This document shows, piece after piece, positions 1-10,834 of a stretch of DNA of 64,000 nucleotides; the first letter of the stretch is position 1; each line of letters opens with the position of its first letter. A program made the translations under genes and the position numbers. The notes beneath the pieces are model-generated. The model was not told the DNA's origin, made no database searches, and was given only the letters and a program-made list of their open reading frames with translations. Source of the DNA: Trematomus loennbergii (lineage: Eukaryota; Chordata; Actinopteri; Perciformes; Nototheniidae); contig JAAOOA010000090.1 in the NCBI GenBank assembly GCA_012861695.1, forward strand, positions 1,445,994 through 1,509,993. The letters are read 5' to 3'.

Positions 1-3
1 TGA

Positions 4-141
4 TGTCTTCCTAACCTCTCCCATCACGGGGGGGACACCTGGATGCATCAGGAATACGCAGTTGTACTCAAGCAGATAGCAGAAGGAATACCGGCAGATG
101 AGCCTCCGTCTCACTGGGGGGTCAGCTACAGTGCTCACTGA
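4..141 (+). other. Short open frame at window edge, possible last exon fragment
   Basis: A 45-codon open frame runs from the window edge to TGA at 139-141, preceded by a pyrimidine-rich stretch at 6-22 that could be a splice acceptor tract. Its composition (two Trp, no low-complexity run) is protein-like, but I do not recognise it. It could be a terminal exon of a gene to the left, a transposon remnant, or chance. AT-rich sequence follows, with an AATAAA-like run near 481-490. Confidence 0.15.
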
Positions 142-1886
142 ATGAGCCACACAAAAGCAGAGCAATTGGGGGGTTGAAATATGGCGCTCTGATGAAGAAG
201 AGTTTGAGCCAATCAGCACCTCAGTGCTAATCTACAGTATCAGGATGCCTTTACACACCAGACACTCGGTGTCATAAAGGGAGGAGGAGAACGAGTCAGG
301 AAGACTGACGGACATGTTCTTCCAGCTCTTGTACAAAGATGAACTTTGAATTGAATGACCAGATGTTTAAAGATGTACAATTAATGATTGTTTTTTATAT
401 TTCCAATGACCAGACATGTGTTAAATAGTGGTGATAAATATATTTAGTCAGATCAGATTACATTTTCACACTAAACAAAATTAATAAATAAATATTCTCA
501 GATTATAAGGTATTGAATAATAAGGTATTTCTAATATTATAACAGATAATGTTAATATCCTTAATCATCCAGCAATCAGGCTTAACAACACTACTCTGTA
601 ATGTATTACCCATGCACAGACAGACATAAAATGATGTTTCAAGTACTGATTAATTTCAGTTTTGGCCCAAAACAAATATTTATAATAATGATATAACAAT
701 TATGTAGCATATTTGATCCTCAAATTAGAGAATTATAATTTAAAGAAATTGATATTCTATATTCAACATTAGATAAACACAGAAGAACCCTTTCCAAGTA
801 CCATAAGTAGATTTCAGGTAAGTATGGCTAATAAGAATAAGTGATAGACTTAATTTGGTACAGATCAGTTGTAGCATTTACAAATGTATGAATTAAAGTT
901 TTAAGAATGTTTAATCTTTCCTTTCCAGGTTTTTACAAAAGTCTTTGAATATTTGCCTAACTTTTCCTTTTCAGACTAAAATGAATGTATTGATTTTTCT
1001 AAGACTAAGTGCCTTACTCTTGACTAAAGCGTAATGAAGTAAACGTAAAGTAATCCTAAAATTGAGGACACTGCAACTTTGTGGATTACAGATTGATCAA
1101 ATCACCACTGTGAATTTTATGCCTTAGCTGGATCTCTTATGATCCTAAGTTTGAAATGCTTTTGACTAGTGATTGCCTTAAAGCAAATCTTTAGCTGTTT
1201 CTGGTTTTGATTTTATAGTTTGATAAATGACATTAACTAATGGTTTAAATGATAAAAGATATTAGTTTAAAACAAATATTTTGCTATTATGTATCTGTGT
1301 TTTATGCGTGTTCATTATTATGCTTTTGACAAAAGATGCTCCAAACACTGATGAGAGATAATTTTTCCTATTATGATTGCCTGTATCAATCATTGTGATT
1401 GAATGTTTCAATCTTACTCTACTTTGTGATGTAATTGAATGTAAGGTGAGACCACACTCGAATCTGAAGACGCCTATTGATTTAAGTATTGACCAGAATT
1501 ATTAGACTAATGTTTTAAGGTTATCAAAAATGATAAAAAGAGAGGAACTGTTAAGGAATAATTCTTCTAGATATCTAACCTTTTACTCTGACATGTGTTA
1601 TTTCCTTTAAGGAAAGGCCTTGGTGCCATATGTGTTGTTGTCCCCAGTGTGAGACCGGTCAACTTGACTGGCACGTAGGGTAATTGTTGTGAGAACACTG
1701 AAGCACTTCTTTATCGGTGTTTGTGGGCTCTCGGATGTGAAATCCTTGAGGCCATGAGCGTTGGACGCAGATGATTCAGTGTTTAGTCTACTCCTTCAGA
1801 GATGTTGATTTCTCTCTGTGAACCTGTTAAAAGGTCTAGCATAGAGAGAGGCTCTTCAGAATTGATGTGGCAACTCTACCGTGTAG
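142..1886. other. AT-rich stretch with no recognised gene
   Basis: No open frame of note, no tandem repeat and no recognisable transposon end were found here. By position it probably belongs to the longer element whose shorter inverted copy is at 35390-38268, since homology to that copy begins near 2051. Confidence 0.4.
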
Positions 1887-2050
1887 TCAGAACCTCTGAC
1901 TCTTTGATTTGTGATGTGAATCCTCCGGCCGAATACTCTGAATAAACCCATCAGTGTTTGACATCAAAGCTCCAACTCTCACCGTGTCTCCTTCCTGAGT
2001 CGGTGACTCCATGCTTACTACACAGAAGTTTCCTCCACAGTATTGACAAT
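1887..2050 (-). other. Exon-like fragment of unrecognised gene (minus strand)
   Basis: On the minus strand a T-rich tract ending in AG (2051-2052) is followed by an open frame to a stop at 1887. The peptide is Cys-rich at its start (CQYCGGNFC) and is not recognised. The inverted copy near 37560-37575 keeps the T-rich acceptor and the first dozen exon bases, then diverges, so the exon is lost there. It may be one exon of the gene-like unit that includes 3351-3422 and 4136-4330. Confidence 0.3.
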
Positions 2051-3350
2051 CTAAAAAAACTGAGCAACTCAACAGTCAACTTTATATTTCTTATTGTCTA
2101 AAGCATTTATTATTTTCATTTTTCCCCTCTCATATTCAGTGTGGATGGATTGAGACAGCGTGGTGTCCAGAGAGCTGCAGAGACTTCAGAGAGAAACCTC
2201 CGTGTGATGGACGTCCTGCCTGTTGGTTTGGCCGGAGAGGACTGAGGGTCTTTCCTCTGTGAGGAGGACCAGACCTGATGGAGGAGCACATGCATAGCTG
2301 ATACCACCTGATCAGGCCTAGTCTGTCACTTTATTTGACTAAATGTGTTTACTTATACATTTAATAGGTTTACACCTTCTGTCCATATGTGCTTTTTATT
2401 TAAAACATGTTTGATTAACTTTTGGTTCACATTTCAATAAATTGAATTTGTATTTGCACTCCTTTTGTCCATTATTCTTACTGAAAATGTTAGATTACAC
2501 TTTCACATCCGACTGAAGATTGGCCCCATTTATTTGCGTTGCAAACTCTGCGGTACAAGGTACATGTTGTGAAGCTCATGAAGTGAGGCAAATAGAAATA
2601 ATCAGCTGATGGAGTGTAGATGTGGAAATAGGTGCATTCGATCAGCTGACTGTGTTTTCACAATAAAAATAGTTTCTTAGTGAATGTCCTGTACTGGTCT
2701 TAACATCTCATAACATCAGCTTTTAATTTTCCTATTGGATGTTCTTCTTGACCCTCAGAGAAGGAGAAAATGTTGAGTCGTGTCTTTCAGGCATGTCCTT
2801 TCCTAACAAAAATTACAGGAAACATAAAACATATTATTGTGTTATTTATGAAAGCGGTGTCTTTGTGTGTTTAGGGGCTGTAGATATAATTATTTTATAT
2901 GTTTTGCATGTTTTTTTTATTTCAACATTGAGCTACAAAGACAATCAGATTATGAATGAACAGTATGAATTCATCAACATTGAAATATATTTTATTATCA
3001 AAATAATATTTAACTGTTATTAAAACAAGCTTGCTCTGTTGTCTCACTGAAAGAATAACTTTTACCACGTTTTTACAGACAATATTGAGAGATAAATAGC
3101 AGTTGTCACTATGCGTTAAATATCTTTGCCTTCAATACATTAAATTAGAAAGCTGACAGTCATATTGCTTGTTAACATCTAAATGTAACCCTTTGCATGG
3201 AACAAATCCTCAACTTCACTGATGTGTAGGTGATCTAGTATTTAGTATGTTTAATGGAATGTATAGCAGTGTATTAAAGTCAATACTTCATTTATTTAAA
3301 CCAATATCTTTCTTGATTCTTTGTACAGTATGAAAAAAGAGTATTTGTAC

Positions 3351-3422
3351 CTGTGCTGAAGTGCACTGCTGTGAGGAGTCCAGTTCTGTCTCTCACTCTC
3401 TGGTCCATCCTGTCTGCATCAC
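3351..3422 (-). other. Candidate short coding exon with start codon (arm A copy)
   Basis: On the minus strand: acceptor CCAG, then 14 nt, then ATG (3408-3406) opening 19 codons that begin MDQRVRDRTG, then a donor GTAC directly below 3351. The arm B copy at 36406-36477 has the same structure and almost the same peptide, differing by a His/Asn change. The family is not recognised. Conservation of ATG, frame and both splice sites in two copies suggests it was once a real 5' coding exon. Confidence 0.4.
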
Positions 3423-4135
3423 CTGGACACTTTAAACAATCAGATATATATGTAAAGAACCATGTGTACAAACAATATAACTTATTATCTTCTGTTGAAC
3501 ATGTTGGATTGTGTATTTCCCGAGTCAGGGTCCTTTTATTTTACTGTAACTTTGGAAGTTGTGTTACCAATGCTTACTGTTTATTTGATAACAATTTGGT
3601 AATGCAATTAATAAAAACAACAAGGTTTGGGTTCGTTCTTCAGATGACTGTGATGTTAACGCGTAAGCTCAATAATGAACTCCAGCTCAACCAACCATAT
3701 TGTAATATCTAAGTAATCATCTTGAAATATGACATTAATAATTGTAATATACACACATCTTATTGTGAGGTTGATTTCACATACACTACTTCAACGTTAG
3801 CTTGTCTACATACTTGAGCATAGCCAATTTAAATTAACCTTAGCGATGCATACAGTTCCTACCTACATAATAAAATATCTCTCTAAGTTACAAGGATGTC
3901 CTTATTTTATCAACCTCAAACAGAAGCCTTTTGTTCTACAGTATTATCCCACTTAACGCTTAACACTTGTCTATTTTGTTTAACCTTTATATATACGGTC
4001 TATGGTTTTAACTTGGAGGCTACGAATAGCATCGTTAGCACCGATGTAGCTACCACTCGCTTACACGCTAACACATTCATTACGTAGCTGATTAAAATCA
4101 TAAACACATAAATAAAGTACTCAAATTTCACTTAC

Positions 4136-4330
4136 CGCAAAACCGCATTCATGCACCGTCTGTTTTAACCGCAGAGCGAGTCACAATAGTCCGATATATA
4201 AGCATGAAGAACAAACAAACACGGCCGGGGTCAAGTTGTGTTCCCTGGATGAACTGGCAGGCAGAGTCCCTGTAGCTTCATGGACGGAGCAGCTAGCAGA
4301 GAGACAAGAAGCTAACAGCAGCAGTCACTT
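4136..4330 (-). other. Candidate non-coding first exon (arm A copy)
   Basis: On the minus strand the sequence ending TTTGCG is followed by a strong donor GTAAGTG at 4135 downward. The arm B equivalent ends at 35906 with the same donor. The start of the exon is not visible and the 5' limit given is approximate. It lies about 0.7 kb upstream of the candidate ATG exon in the same orientation, which fits a 5' UTR exon. Confidence 0.35.
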
Positions 4331-4654
4331 GACAGAGCTGTCACTCAATGTGACCACGCCCTAATTTATGCAAAAACTTTAAGACCTAATATAAATAAAA
4401 GGGTCGCGTTAGAAAACAATTCACTCACAGATTCATAATCATGAAGGTGGAATCTAACTATATCTATAATAATATTTATTGGATCCATGGGTAGAAACAT
4501 GTTTTTTTAGGCTGTAAAATTGGGCATTTTAACATTGGGGTCTATGGAAATTGCTCCTTTCTGCAGTCAGCGCCTATCGGCCAATATATGAACTGCAGTT
4601 TGTGGCACTTCCGTATTGGCGTCCCGGCTCTTCCCCAGAGTTTGCCGCTTGATA

Positions 4655-5065
4655 TTAACGCAGCCTTTGTCGGTCTTCTCACTCTCACTTTCCCGAATTC
4701 CCGCCACATCTGGCCACATCTGGCCGAACAATGAAACCTAGCCAAAGTAGCTAAGATAGCATTAAACATATAGCTGCTAATGCTATCTATATAATGCTGA
4801 TTGAAGAATGATGGTCACAGAAAAGAGTGTAAGCTAAATTAAGTTAAAATAAAAAAATATATAATAAAAAAAGAAGATGGGCCTAAAGGAAAATAATTGT
4901 CATCCAGGCAGCTGAACTCAAACAATATTTAGCTGTTCAATATTGGCAAAACATATTTATTTAAGTTAAAAAATATTTATTTAGACCCCTAGCTTGCTCA
5001 CATTATGACAATATATCTGCTCACTTTGTTAAAAACGTTTTGTTTCTGTAATAACTTACCTAGTG
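4655..5065. other. No gene seen
   Basis: AT-rich sequence between the end of arm A and the MITE at 5066. Nothing recognised. Confidence 0.4.
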
Positions 5066-5658
5066 TTACGGCCCGTCCACACAGCAGCGTTAAAAAAATC
5101 TTGGAGGTGGGCGTATCTGAAGCTTGGGGATTTTTTGCGAGCAAGGCACCAACAACCAATCACATGAATCTCCCGCCCCCGACATACGAAGCAAAAAAGT
5201 TTGAAGTAAACTGGATATAAACTCCCCAAACAGGCGAAAACCTACCACTGTCTCTGCCACCTCCCTCCATGCCTGGCTCCTCCGGTTTATATCCCGGTAG
5301 GTAAATAGGGACTGGTCATAAAGCACCGGGTGATTCCCTACCGCTAATTTCTCCTCCATTTTTTGGAATATGAGGAAATGACCTGCGGTATGTCTCTCCC
5401 AGCATACACGCGGTTTGATTGGCTAGCGCTTGAACTGTCAGATTTGCATACACGGGATTTGATTGGCTGATGCTTCCACCTCAGCTTCAAAAGTTGAACA
5501 TTGTTCAACATTTGAATCCTGAAAATCCTGAAAATCTCCGCTCACCTGCCCACAATGCAGTTCGGCGAAAAGTGAGGCAAAGTGACGTCACCCCATTCAA
5601 AGTGAATGGGCAGAAGCGTTCCAAGATTTTTTAACGCTGCTGTGTGGACGGTCCGTAA
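5066..5658. mobile_element. MITE with ~26-bp terminal inverted repeats
   Basis: The ends TTACGGCCCGTCCACACAGC and, in reverse complement, TTACGGACCGTCCACACAGC are near-perfect inverted repeats that extend further through GCGTTAAAAAA. No transposase is inside. A second copy of the family, split by the retrovirus-like element, lies at 13752-24053. The superfamily is not certain because no clean target-site duplication is seen. Confidence 0.75.
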
Positions 5659-5827
5659 GACTCTCCTCCGCTGACACATCCATCCTCCACAGCAGCCAGA
5701 GGTGAAAAGGGCAGTTTGGATATTTGATGGACAGTTGGACAGTTGAAAAATGATACATTTGAAATAACTCAACCATGATTGGGCAGGACAGTGGACACAC
5801 TAATGTGTTGACTATGTGCATTTTAAC

Positions 5828-6740
5828 TAACGGCTCTAGTCTGCTCATAGGGACTATTTTTAACAACTACATGCAGCAAACAAACGGCAAAGGAACAAGA
5901 GATTAAAGGAACAACTGCTTCAAACGGTGAGTAACGGACACAATAAAGAGTGTGCACACTGAAGACGCCGCAATACCCCACCAGGAAGTCGGGCTCCTCC
6001 AGACTGTATGTGTATGTTGGCATGGCAAGGACTTGTGTGTGTGAGGCGTTTTGAAAACCATCATTATAATCTGTAACCACTGTTTCCTATACTTTTCCCC
6101 TTAAACCCTTTGTGTCCCCCAGGTGGAATGCATACTATAGTATATGAGTACTTTATTTGGGGTATTTTAAGTATATTTTTCGTACTAGTTTTACTTGAGT
6201 ACAATAGGAATGCAGGATTTCTTCAACCTCTGTATTTATATTTTAAAAAATGGCCTTTAGTTGAACACTTTCTTTAACTCTGCTGCCACCTGCTGGTATA
6301 AGTAGTTCGTGCACCTTACACACAGACAGACACGTGACCAGAAGTCTGCTTTTCATGAGAGCAACAAAATACCCTTCAAAAATAAAGGCACCAACGTCCT
6401 GCTGTGAGATTTATTATGAATTAGAACAATTCTTTATTGCTTTTTATGAAGCACTGTTGAAAAGAGAAAGGAAAAACAAATTAACTTTTAGCTTTGTGTT
6501 ATGATTACTTAAATATGTGCACTGTGAGATGAAAAAGAAAATGTATCAAGTTTAGTTTTGAACATTCACTGTGATTGGGTCTATTATCCACGCAATACAC
6601 CGTATTTAATTTTTTTCTTAATTTACATTATTTAATTTCATATTCTGTTCTTGTAAATATCATATTCTATTATATTACATGTATATAAACTTTTTGCACT
6701 ACTTTTTATTTTGTATTTTATTATATATGTTGCATTGTTG
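5828..6740 (+). repeat. Duplicated block A, left part
   Basis: Highly similar to block B (61569-62915, minus the TTAA element at 62254-62675) and to block C (47414-48090). The copy contains a single TTAA at 6509-6512, exactly where B and C carry a TTAA element. The last eight bases, CATTGTTG at 6733-6740, are the left target-site duplication of the LINE. The small open frames in this block are not conserved as proteins. Confidence 0.85.
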
Positions 6741-6792
6741 CTTGTCACAGACATTCAGTTCGACAAATGTTTGTCTTTCTCACTTGCCTGCT

Positions 6793-9700
6793 ATGATGGT
6801 TCTTCAGGACTGCTTCTTGAGCTCTAATCTCACTTTCGCGGAGTTTGCTGGTGACTTTAAAGCAGATGACAATGTATGTGTGTCGGTTAAAAGGAAAAGG
6901 TGCTTGTTTTTTTTGCTATTATTACTATCAGGGAATGTACAACTAAACCCTGGACCGCCCAGTAGCAGTAGTAGTCAGATAGCTACTCCTGCTGATTTTA
7001 TTTCTAGATCTGGATTGGGATTAATTCACTTAAATGTGCGCAGTCTGTTACCTAAATTAGATTTTGTCCGCATTTGGGCGAGCTCGACTGATGCTGATAT
7101 CATTGTCTTATCAGAAACGTGGCTAGATAAATCTATTTTGGCCTCTGACATCTACTTAAATGGTTATAGTGTATATCGTACCGACCGTCCTAAAAAAGGT
7201 GGTGGCGTTGCCATTTATGTGAAAAATAAGTTCAGTGTAACCACATTGATCTCCAAATCTGTCAGTAAGCAATTCGAATTTTTAGCCTTAAATATAGAAG
7301 TGGCAAAGGGGCAACAAGTCATGGTGGTAGGGTGTTACAGACCCCCCTCAGCTGTCAAGGACTCCTTGTCTTCACTAGCAACACTTTTATCACAACTAGA
7401 CTACAAGGAAATAGTGCTACTTGGTGATTTTAACTGGGACTGGTTAACTGCAGTATCAGAGGATTTTAAAAACCTTTGTATCTCTTTAAATGTTACTCAG
7501 ATTGTTGACAGTCCTACTCGCCCTAACGTTAAGTCCCCTAATAAATCATCCCTAATTGATCTCATTCTAACTAATGTTCCCTATAAATACCTATCTGTGG
7601 GAGTATTTGCAAATGATGTGAGTGACCACTGTGTTGTAGCCACAATTAGGGACACTAAGGTCCAAAAGGTTAAACCCCGTATTATTATTAAGAGACACAT
7701 AAAACATTTTGTGGAGCAGGGTTTTGTTCATGATCTGTTTGGGTTTGATTGGGGAAAAATCGATCTGTGTGCTGATGTTGAAACTGCATGGTCTTATTTT
7801 TATCTTGGTTTTATGGAAATTATAGATAGACATGCACCCCTCCGTACTTTTAGAGTAAAGGGACGAGACAATCCTTGGTTTTCTGCTGAACTGTCCAGTC
7901 TCCTACATGAGAGAAACAAGGCCTGGGCAAAGGCTAGGAAATCAGGCTCAGAGGTTGAATGGCTGCGTTTTAGGCAACTAAGAAATAGCTTCACTTCACA
8001 TGTCAAAAGTGCTAAGTCGAAGTACTATTTGTCAGTTACTACAGAAAACCTAAATAATCCTAGGAAATTTTGGAAAGCCATAAAATCGATATCCACCGGT
8101 GAGATCCGAAATGAGCTACCTCCGTGCATTACCACAGCATCTGGCTCTATATCGGACAGGGCTACTATGTTAAATTGTTTTAATGAACATTTTGTGTCCT
8201 GCGGTTCTATGTTTGATTCTGTGACAAACTCTGCTTTTGTGAACACCACAGTCGGTGACTCTGAACAATGTGGTCTGGAAAACCCTTTCAGTTTTACTCC
8301 TTTTACTGTTGATGTTGTTCGTGAAGCTTTAACCAAGTTAGATCCTAAGAAACCGGCCGGCCCGGACAACGTGGAACCTTTCTTTTTAAAGATAGCTGCA
8401 GATTTTATTGCTCCACCTCTCACTACTCTTTTTAATCTCTCCCTCAGCACAAACACAATTCCTAAAGTATGGAAGTCAGCGTATGTCCTGCCTTTGCTGA
8501 AAGGAGGGGAGGCAACTGTTTTAAATAATTATAGGCCCATCTCTAAATTGTCAGTTCTGGCTAAGGTTCTTGAACGCCTAGTGAGTGAACAGGTAAAGGT
8601 GTTTTTATGTACAAATGACATCCTGTCAAAACATCAGTCAGGCTTCAGAAAGCAACATAGCACCATCACTGCCACAATGAAAGTGGTGAATGACATTACA
8701 AGTATTTTAGATAAAAAGCAGAGTTGTGCAGCTCTATTTATTGACCTTTCCAAAGCGTTTGATACCGTCGATCATCACATCTTAAAGCAAAGGCTACTCA
8801 GTATTGGCTTATCCAGCCATGCAGTGGGGTGGTTTGTGAACTACCTCTCTGAAAGGTCCCAATGTGTTCACTTTGATGGGCTGTCTTCTGAGTGGTTGAA
8901 CATTGCAAATGGTGTTCCTCAAGGTTCTGTTTTAGGTCCACTTTTATTCTCCATCTACATCAATAGTTTAGGTGAAAATGTGGATGAAGCTACTTTGCAT
9001 TTTTATGCGGATGACACCGTGATGTACTGTGCAGGTCCCTCCATTAAGGAGGCTGTTGTTAAATTACAGGCTGTTTTTAACATTATTCAGACTCAGCTCT
9101 CTGAACTAAAGCTTCTTTTAAATGTTGAGAAAACTAAGATAATGCTCTTTTCTAAAGCTAAAAAGACTCCAGAGACTGCTTTGGATATTGTGACTATGCA
9201 AGGACAAGTACTCCAAGTGGTTAGCTATTATAAATACCTTGGTATCTGGCTTGATGATTGTCTTACTTTTAAACTTCACGTCACTAATCTGCTTAAAAAG
9301 CTGAGGGTTAGATTAGGTTTCTTTTTCAGAAACAAGTCCTGTTTCTCTTTTGAAGCCAGGAAAAGGCTAGTCACTGTGACCTTTTTACCTGTGCTAGACT
9401 ATGGTGATGTGATCTACATGAATGCACCTGCCCATTGCCTGGAAAGGTTAGATGCCGCCTATCACAGTGCTCTGAGATTTGTTACTAACTGTAAAGCACT
9501 TACTCATCACTGTACCCTGTATGCCAAGGCAGGTCTGCCTTCACTTACTGGTCGGAGGCTCAGTCATTGGTACATGTTCATCTACAAAGCCATGCTGGGT
9601 AAACTACCTTCTTATATCTGCTCCTTGATCTCACGGAGAGTGGCAAGTAGCTATTGCCTGAGATCACAGGATGTGTTTTTATTACATGTGCCAAGTGCTA

Positions 9701-9852
9701 GGACTGTTTTAGGTGCTAAAGCTTTTATGTGCGCTGCTCCTCTAGCTTGGAACACTATGCAAAAAACATTGAAACTCAGCATTTTGATTCCCTTGCATCA
9801 TTTTAAAGCACGACTGGATGAAATATTATTGGATACCTGTAAATGTAAATAG
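6793..9852 (+). CDS. L2 LINE ORF2: 2A-like leader, APE endonuclease, reverse transcriptase
   Basis: The frame is open from 6679, but 6679-6740 is host flank, so the first in-element ATG (6793) is chosen, giving 1019 residues. Order: a 50-residue leader with a hydrophobic Leu run; a 2A-like motif GNVQLNPGP at residues 47-55 (6931-6957); an AP-type endonuclease at about 66-285 (LNVRS, SETW, GDFN near 211, SDH near 277); then reverse transcriptase with PAGPDN, LSKAFDTVDH, NGVPQGSVLGPLLF and catalytic FYADD (737-741, at 9001). The product would nick target DNA and prime reverse transcription of its own RNA. No stop or frameshift interrupts it. The assignment to L2 rather than CR1 rests on the overall sequence and the 3' tail. 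Confidence 0.9.
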   Translation: MMVLQDCFLSSNLTFAEFAGDFKADDNVCVSVKRKRCLFFLLLLLSGNVQLNPGPPSSSSSQIATPADFISRSGLGLIHLNVRSLLPKLDFVRIWASSTDADIIVLSETWLDKSILASDIYLNGYSVYRTDRPKKGGGVAIYVKNKFSVTTLISKSVSKQFEFLALNIEVAKGQQVMVVGCYRPPSAVKDSLSSLATLLSQLDYKEIVLLGDFNWDWLTAVSEDFKNLCISLNVTQIVDSPTRPNVKSPNKSSLIDLILTNVPYKYLSVGVFANDVSDHCVVATIRDTKVQKVKPRIIIKRHIKHFVEQGFVHDLFGFDWGKIDLCADVETAWSYFYLGFMEIIDRHAPLRTFRVKGRDNPWFSAELSSLLHERNKAWAKARKSGSEVEWLRFRQLRNSFTSHVKSAKSKYYLSVTTENLNNPRKFWKAIKSISTGEIRNELPPCITTASGSISDRATMLNCFNEHFVSCGSMFDSVTNSAFVNTTVGDSEQCGLENPFSFTPFTVDVVREALTKLDPKKPAGPDNVEPFFLKIAADFIAPPLTTLFNLSLSTNTIPKVWKSAYVLPLLKGGEATVLNNYRPISKLSVLAKVLERLVSEQVKVFLCTNDILSKHQSGFRKQHSTITATMKVVNDITSILDKKQSCAALFIDLSKAFDTVDHHILKQRLLSIGLSSHAVGWFVNYLSERSQCVHFDGLSSEWLNIANGVPQGSVLGPLLFSIYINSLGENVDEATLHFYADDTVMYCAGPSIKEAVVKLQAVFNIIQTQLSELKLLLNVEKTKIMLFSKAKKTPETALDIVTMQGQVLQVVSYYKYLGIWLDDCLTFKLHVTNLLKKLRVRLGFFFRNKSCFSFEARKRLVTVTFLPVLDYGDVIYMNAPAHCLERLDAAYHSALRFVTNCKALTHHCTLYAKAGLPSLTGRRLSHWYMFIYKAMLGKLPSYICSLISRRVASSYCLRSQDVFLLHVPSARTVLGAKAFMCAAPLAWNTMQKTLKLSILIPLHHFKARLDEILLDTCKCK
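6916..6957 (+). other. 2A-like ribosome-skipping motif in LINE ORF2
   Basis: A hydrophobic Leu run is followed by GNVQLNPGP. Self-separating 2A peptides end in NPG/P and usually carry GD(V/I)ExNPGP. Here the Asp is replaced by Asn and the Glu by Gln. Functional and non-functional 2A-like signals are known at the N-termini of APE-type LINEs of several animals, so the motif is real by position, but its activity is uncertain. Confidence 0.7.
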
Positions 9853-10010
9853 ATGCTAATGTATACCCCTGTAATTATGTTGTGATGTCCTTTTTGTTTT
9901 CTGTTTTTATATGTGTAACTCAATGTACCGCAGGTCTCCCTTGTAAAAGAGATCGTTGATCTCAATGGGATTTTTAACCTGGATAAATAAAGGCTACAAA
10001 CAAAAACAAA

Positions 10011-10834
10011 CATTGTTGGAGGAGCTCAGGTCAGAAGAATTTCATTGACATTTCTACACTGTAGCTGCTGAGCATATGATGATAAAACCTTTGAATCCAA
10101 CACTTTTTTCAGTGGAAAATCCTAAATTGTAGGATAGTTTGGCCATAATAATGCTTTATGATTACATTTCTAGTGAGAAGTGTATATTTTACTTTCAGAA
10201 TATACCTCCAGTGGATGTGTAGGATCTACAGTATGATAGATATATTACTTTACACCCGGAAGTATGTATTGTCATTCTTATTGTCGATAAATTGAGGGAT
10301 ATACGCTATATTTTATTAACACCAGTATGTACTTTATACATCCACCTCGAGTGTTTGTCTCTGCACCGGAAATAATTTAATTCTAAAGTTCAACCGCATA
10401 TTATATAAACTATATCAGCGCCACACCTGCGTAACACATGGTGCCTCTTATCTGAACCATTTTTTAAGCGATTTGTAATCTATTCTTGTCGACTTGCAGC
10501 CTAAATACAAAGATAAATCCACTCTCCTACCACTGCTTACCTCTAATGAGCCTTGGTAGAACTAGTGTCCGAGTCATGGGGTCCAGAACTGACTGAAGAC
10601 ATGTGGAACAGAGGACAGGCATGGTTCGATGTACAGGGAACTTTTTGAACCTTTCTGCAGCGATAAATAAAGAAAACAAAGAAGACATTATTAATAATAG
10701 TAATGATGGTAACAACAATAATATTAGTATAACTATTTATATAGCACTTACACAATTGCAAAGTGATTCTCACAACAAAAATAAAGAACAAAACAATATC
10801 AACAATAAAAAAAAAATGATTATAGGAATGTTAA
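10011..10834 (+). repeat. Duplicated block A, middle part
   Basis: Continues block A after the LINE and matches block B 62908-63732 closely, including the GCATATTATATAAACTATATC region. It ends with TTAA (10831-10834), the left target-site duplication of the next element. Open frames here appear in both copies but encode simple Lys/Asn-rich stretches and are not supported as genes. Confidence 0.85.

Larger units (their letters stand above)
2051..4654 (-). repeat. Arm A of a large inverted duplication
   Basis: This stretch matches 35390-37570 in reverse complement, base for base over long runs. Examples are the segments at 2116-2320, 3351-3422, 4330-4420 and 4540-4654 against 37315-37490, 36406-36477, 35630-35710 and 35390-35510. 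Both arms end with the same terminus, CAAGCGGCAAACTCTGGGG, here in reverse complement ending at 4654. In the other arm this terminus abuts an 8-bp target-site duplication, so arm A is probably a longer copy of the same mobile element in the opposite orientation, running off the left edge. Confidence 0.8.
6741..10010 (+). mobile_element. L2-type LINE retrotransposon, apparently intact ORF
   Basis: Boundaries come from comparison with the uninterrupted paralogous site in block B near 62905-62920. Flanking eight-base duplications CATTGTTG sit at 6733-6740 and 10011-10018. The element holds one long frame (endonuclease plus reverse transcriptase) and a short 3' UTR with the AAAAGAGAT...CTCAATGGG...AATAAAGG layout typical of fish L2 tails, ending in a CAAA-type repeat rather than poly(A). 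Only 52 nt lie upstream of the first internal ATG. It may therefore be slightly 5'-truncated or may have a very short leader, and no separate ORF1 is present. Confidence 0.9.

Noticed and set aside
2739..3023. 94-codon plus-strand frame in arm A
   Set aside because: AT-rich, antisense to the exon-like pieces, and not conserved in arm B.
6679..6792. Upstream start of the LINE frame
   Set aside because: 6679-6740 is host sequence shared with block B, so it is not part of the element.
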